From assembly GCA_020186115.1 (NCBI GenBank), contig WSYJ01000149.1, forward strand, positions 372,001-436,000: a DNA stretch of 64,000 nt, in the 5' to 3' direction. Positions 62,514 through 64,000 of the stretch are shown piece after piece. The position numbers were made by a program, and so were the translations under genes. The notes under the pieces were generated by a model. It was not told where the DNA came from, searched no databases, and worked only from the letters and a program-made list of their open reading frames with translations. This DNA is from Histomonas meleagridis. Its lineage: Eukaryota; Parabasalia; Tritrichomonadida; Dientamoebidae. Position 1 is the stretch's first letter; each line of letters starts with the position of its first letter.

Positions 62514-64000
62514 ATGCAAAATGATAAAAAGGGGTACTATGCATACTTTGATCAAAAAAAGCAAAGGTACTATTACCTTGATGCAGCCCTCGGAACAACA
62601 ACATGGAAATATCCAGAAAATGCAATTGTTCTAGATCCTCACACCCGTAAACCATTTCCAAATCCAAATGAAGTGTCAAATTCTAAATCACCTGTTGGGT
62701 CTGCTACAGAACCAAGTCCTTTTGAATCACTATCTCCGCAAGCAAATCCCATAATACAAACTAATCTTCCACCTCAACCATCACAGCCATCACAACCCCA
62801 GCCTCCATCTCAATCCGTTAAGCGACCACATCCACAATTACATTATATTCCACCATCACAGCGAAATAATCCTCGATTTCAACAATTATTTCAACAATCT
62901 ACCAATAACTCAGCTCCATCTCGTGACCAACAACCAGTATCCAATGAGCCAACTCCATCACTTTCACAATCACTTTCACCCCAATCCATTTCACCAATCC
63001 CATTACAAAATCAACCACCAACATTATCCTCATCAACTAACATTAGTCAACAACCACACTCAACAACAGTTACTCCTTCGTTAAAACCTCAAAGTTTTTC
63101 ATCTTCATCACCACCACCGAATGCAAATCATTCACAGTCACTTTATTCTTCATCCAATCAAAGTCAACAACCCAAAGTTTTAACATCGAATACCTCAACA
63201 AAACCATCGCAAAACCAAAGCGAAACTAATTCGATACCACAAAAACAAACGGAAACAGAACTAATGCAAACAGCCGACAACGCCAATGCTAATGCTGTTC
63301 CTCCTCCGCCTCCTCCGCCACCAATTTCTGATCAAGAGTACAAAAACGTCGTCATCGAAGTCGATCCCAAGATCAAAAACTTTGTTCCTCCTGAACAATG
63401 CGCCGCGCCAAAGCCACCGAAGCCTCCCGAGAAGACTGGCAAGCGCAAAGAGCGCCTTCCTCCGGTGTCATTTACAGATGAAATCCACAAATTTGTTTTC
63501 CGCGATTTTGCTCAGCAGCATTTCCAGAAGCAAAAAGAGCGTCGAGTTTTCCGTCGTACTAAGGTTTCATTAGACAATTTGATCACATTCCAAACGAAGC
63601 CATTAACAGCTCCTCTTTTGCAATCATTACCTGAAATGTATAAACGCGATGCGATTCGATGCTTTAACTTAATACTAAGTTACACAGGCGCAAATGGTAA
63701 AAGTAATTTATCAGCAGCATGTGAATTAGTATCGATATTATACTCGAAGGCGCCATTGATTGATGAAGTATACTTCCAAATAATGAAGCAAACGCAAGGA
63801 AACACGAGCCAAGACTGTTTAATTGCGACATATAATTTGTTTCTTATCATTGCTACGATATTTCCATCGACATTAAATAGTGAGACATGGATTAAATCGT
63901 TTTTGTCGCAACGAATGAATTATCCCGACCCGAAAATCTCCGCCACTGTAAAGTTTACGTACATTCGATTCACAGAGCGTTGTAGCATTGGGAAACAACT
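62514..64000 (+). CDS. WW-MyTH4 protein (ARHGAP39/Vilse-like), partial
   Basis: Open from the ATG at 62514 to the window end (495 codons, no stop). Residues about 5-35 form a WW-like domain (KKGYYAYFDQKKQRYYYLDA, then LGTTTWKYPEN) with the second Trp and Pro kept. About 200 residues of Pro/Ser/Gln/Asn-rich linker follow, ending in a VPPPPPPP run near residue 262. From about 355 a MyTH4 domain starts (ITFQTKPLTAPLLQSLP, KRDAIRCFNLILSYTG, IDEVYFQIMKQTQGN, IKSFLSQRMNYP). WW plus MyTH4 is the order in Vilse-type RhoGAPs, so a GAP domain may lie beyond the window. Such proteins link Rho signalling to actin or microtubules. Confidence 0.8.
   Translation, partial: MQNDKKGYYAYFDQKKQRYYYLDAALGTTTWKYPENAIVLDPHTRKPFPNPNEVSNSKSPVGSATEPSPFESLSPQANPIIQTNLPPQPSQPSQPQPPSQSVKRPHPQLHYIPPSQRNNPRFQQLFQQSTNNSAPSRDQQPVSNEPTPSLSQSLSPQSISPIPLQNQPPTLSSSTNISQQPHSTTVTPSLKPQSFSSSSPPPNANHSQSLYSSSNQSQQPKVLTSNTSTKPSQNQSETNSIPQKQTETELMQTADNANANAVPPPPPPPPISDQEYKNVVIEVDPKIKNFVPPEQCAAPKPPKPPEKTGKRKERLPPVSFTDEIHKFVFRDFAQQHFQKQKERRVFRRTKVSLDNLITFQTKPLTAPLLQSLPEMYKRDAIRCFNLILSYTGANGKSNLSAACELVSILYSKAPLIDEVYFQIMKQTQGNTSQDCLIATYNLFLIIATIFPSTLNSETWIKSFLSQRMNYPDPKISATVKFTYIRFTERCSIGKQ

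Overview
The window looks like nuclear DNA of a trichomonad parabasalid, most probably a Tritrichomonas-like species. It is AT-rich and gene-dense, and nearly all genes are intronless. Initiator-type elements (TCACTTTTC, TCACTTTC, TCACTTATTC) have their A exactly 11 nt before the ATG of calreticulin, actin and Mob1. The mobile and accessory content is also typical of the group: MULE and Maverick remnants, and DUF3447/ankyrin genes with long tandem arrays. The species is inferred, not proven.

Layout. 1-1.1 kb: transposase relics. 1.1-17 kb: housekeeping block with proteasome beta3, calreticulin, a small coiled-coil protein, a cyclin, a WDR7-like WD40 protein, a polytopic membrane protein, a long coiled coil, a DM10/EF-hand axonemal protein and tubulin cofactor B. 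17-19.5 kb: decayed sequence and a first ankyrin array built of 170-bp units. 19.5-23.3 kb: membrane subtilisin with its tail in a shifted frame. 24.1-27.6 kb: a decayed MULE between inverted repeats, with satellites. 27.6-38.6 kb: a helical-repeat protein, a broken SLC44 choline-transporter-like gene, an LRR/coiled-coil gene flanked by direct repeats, MSH6, and a recent copy of part of the LRR gene placed just behind MSH6. 38.7-52.3 kb: second housekeeping block with Mob1 (apparently with a 23-nt intron), an unknown protein, a giant coiled coil, a membrane protein, a DDX47-like helicase, a mitotic-type cyclin, PP2A B56 and actin. 52.3-60 kb: a graveyard holding a truncated BEACH-WD40 gene, a second ankyrin/DUF3447 locus, a truncated 14-3-3 gene joined head to head with another DUF3447 fragment, and a Maverick remnant with a packaging-ATPase relic. 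60-64 kb: a DENN-like protein and a WW-MyTH4 protein running off the end.

Functionally the intact genes cover cell-cycle control (two cyclins, Mob1, B56), cytoskeleton and flagellum (actin, TBCB, EFHC-like protein, coiled coils, WW-MyTH4), membrane traffic (WDR7-like, DENN), proteostasis (proteasome, calreticulin), DNA repair (MSH6) and rRNA processing (DDX47-like). Single-base frame breaks occur even in actin, so at least some may be assembly errors. This should temper every pseudogene call here.
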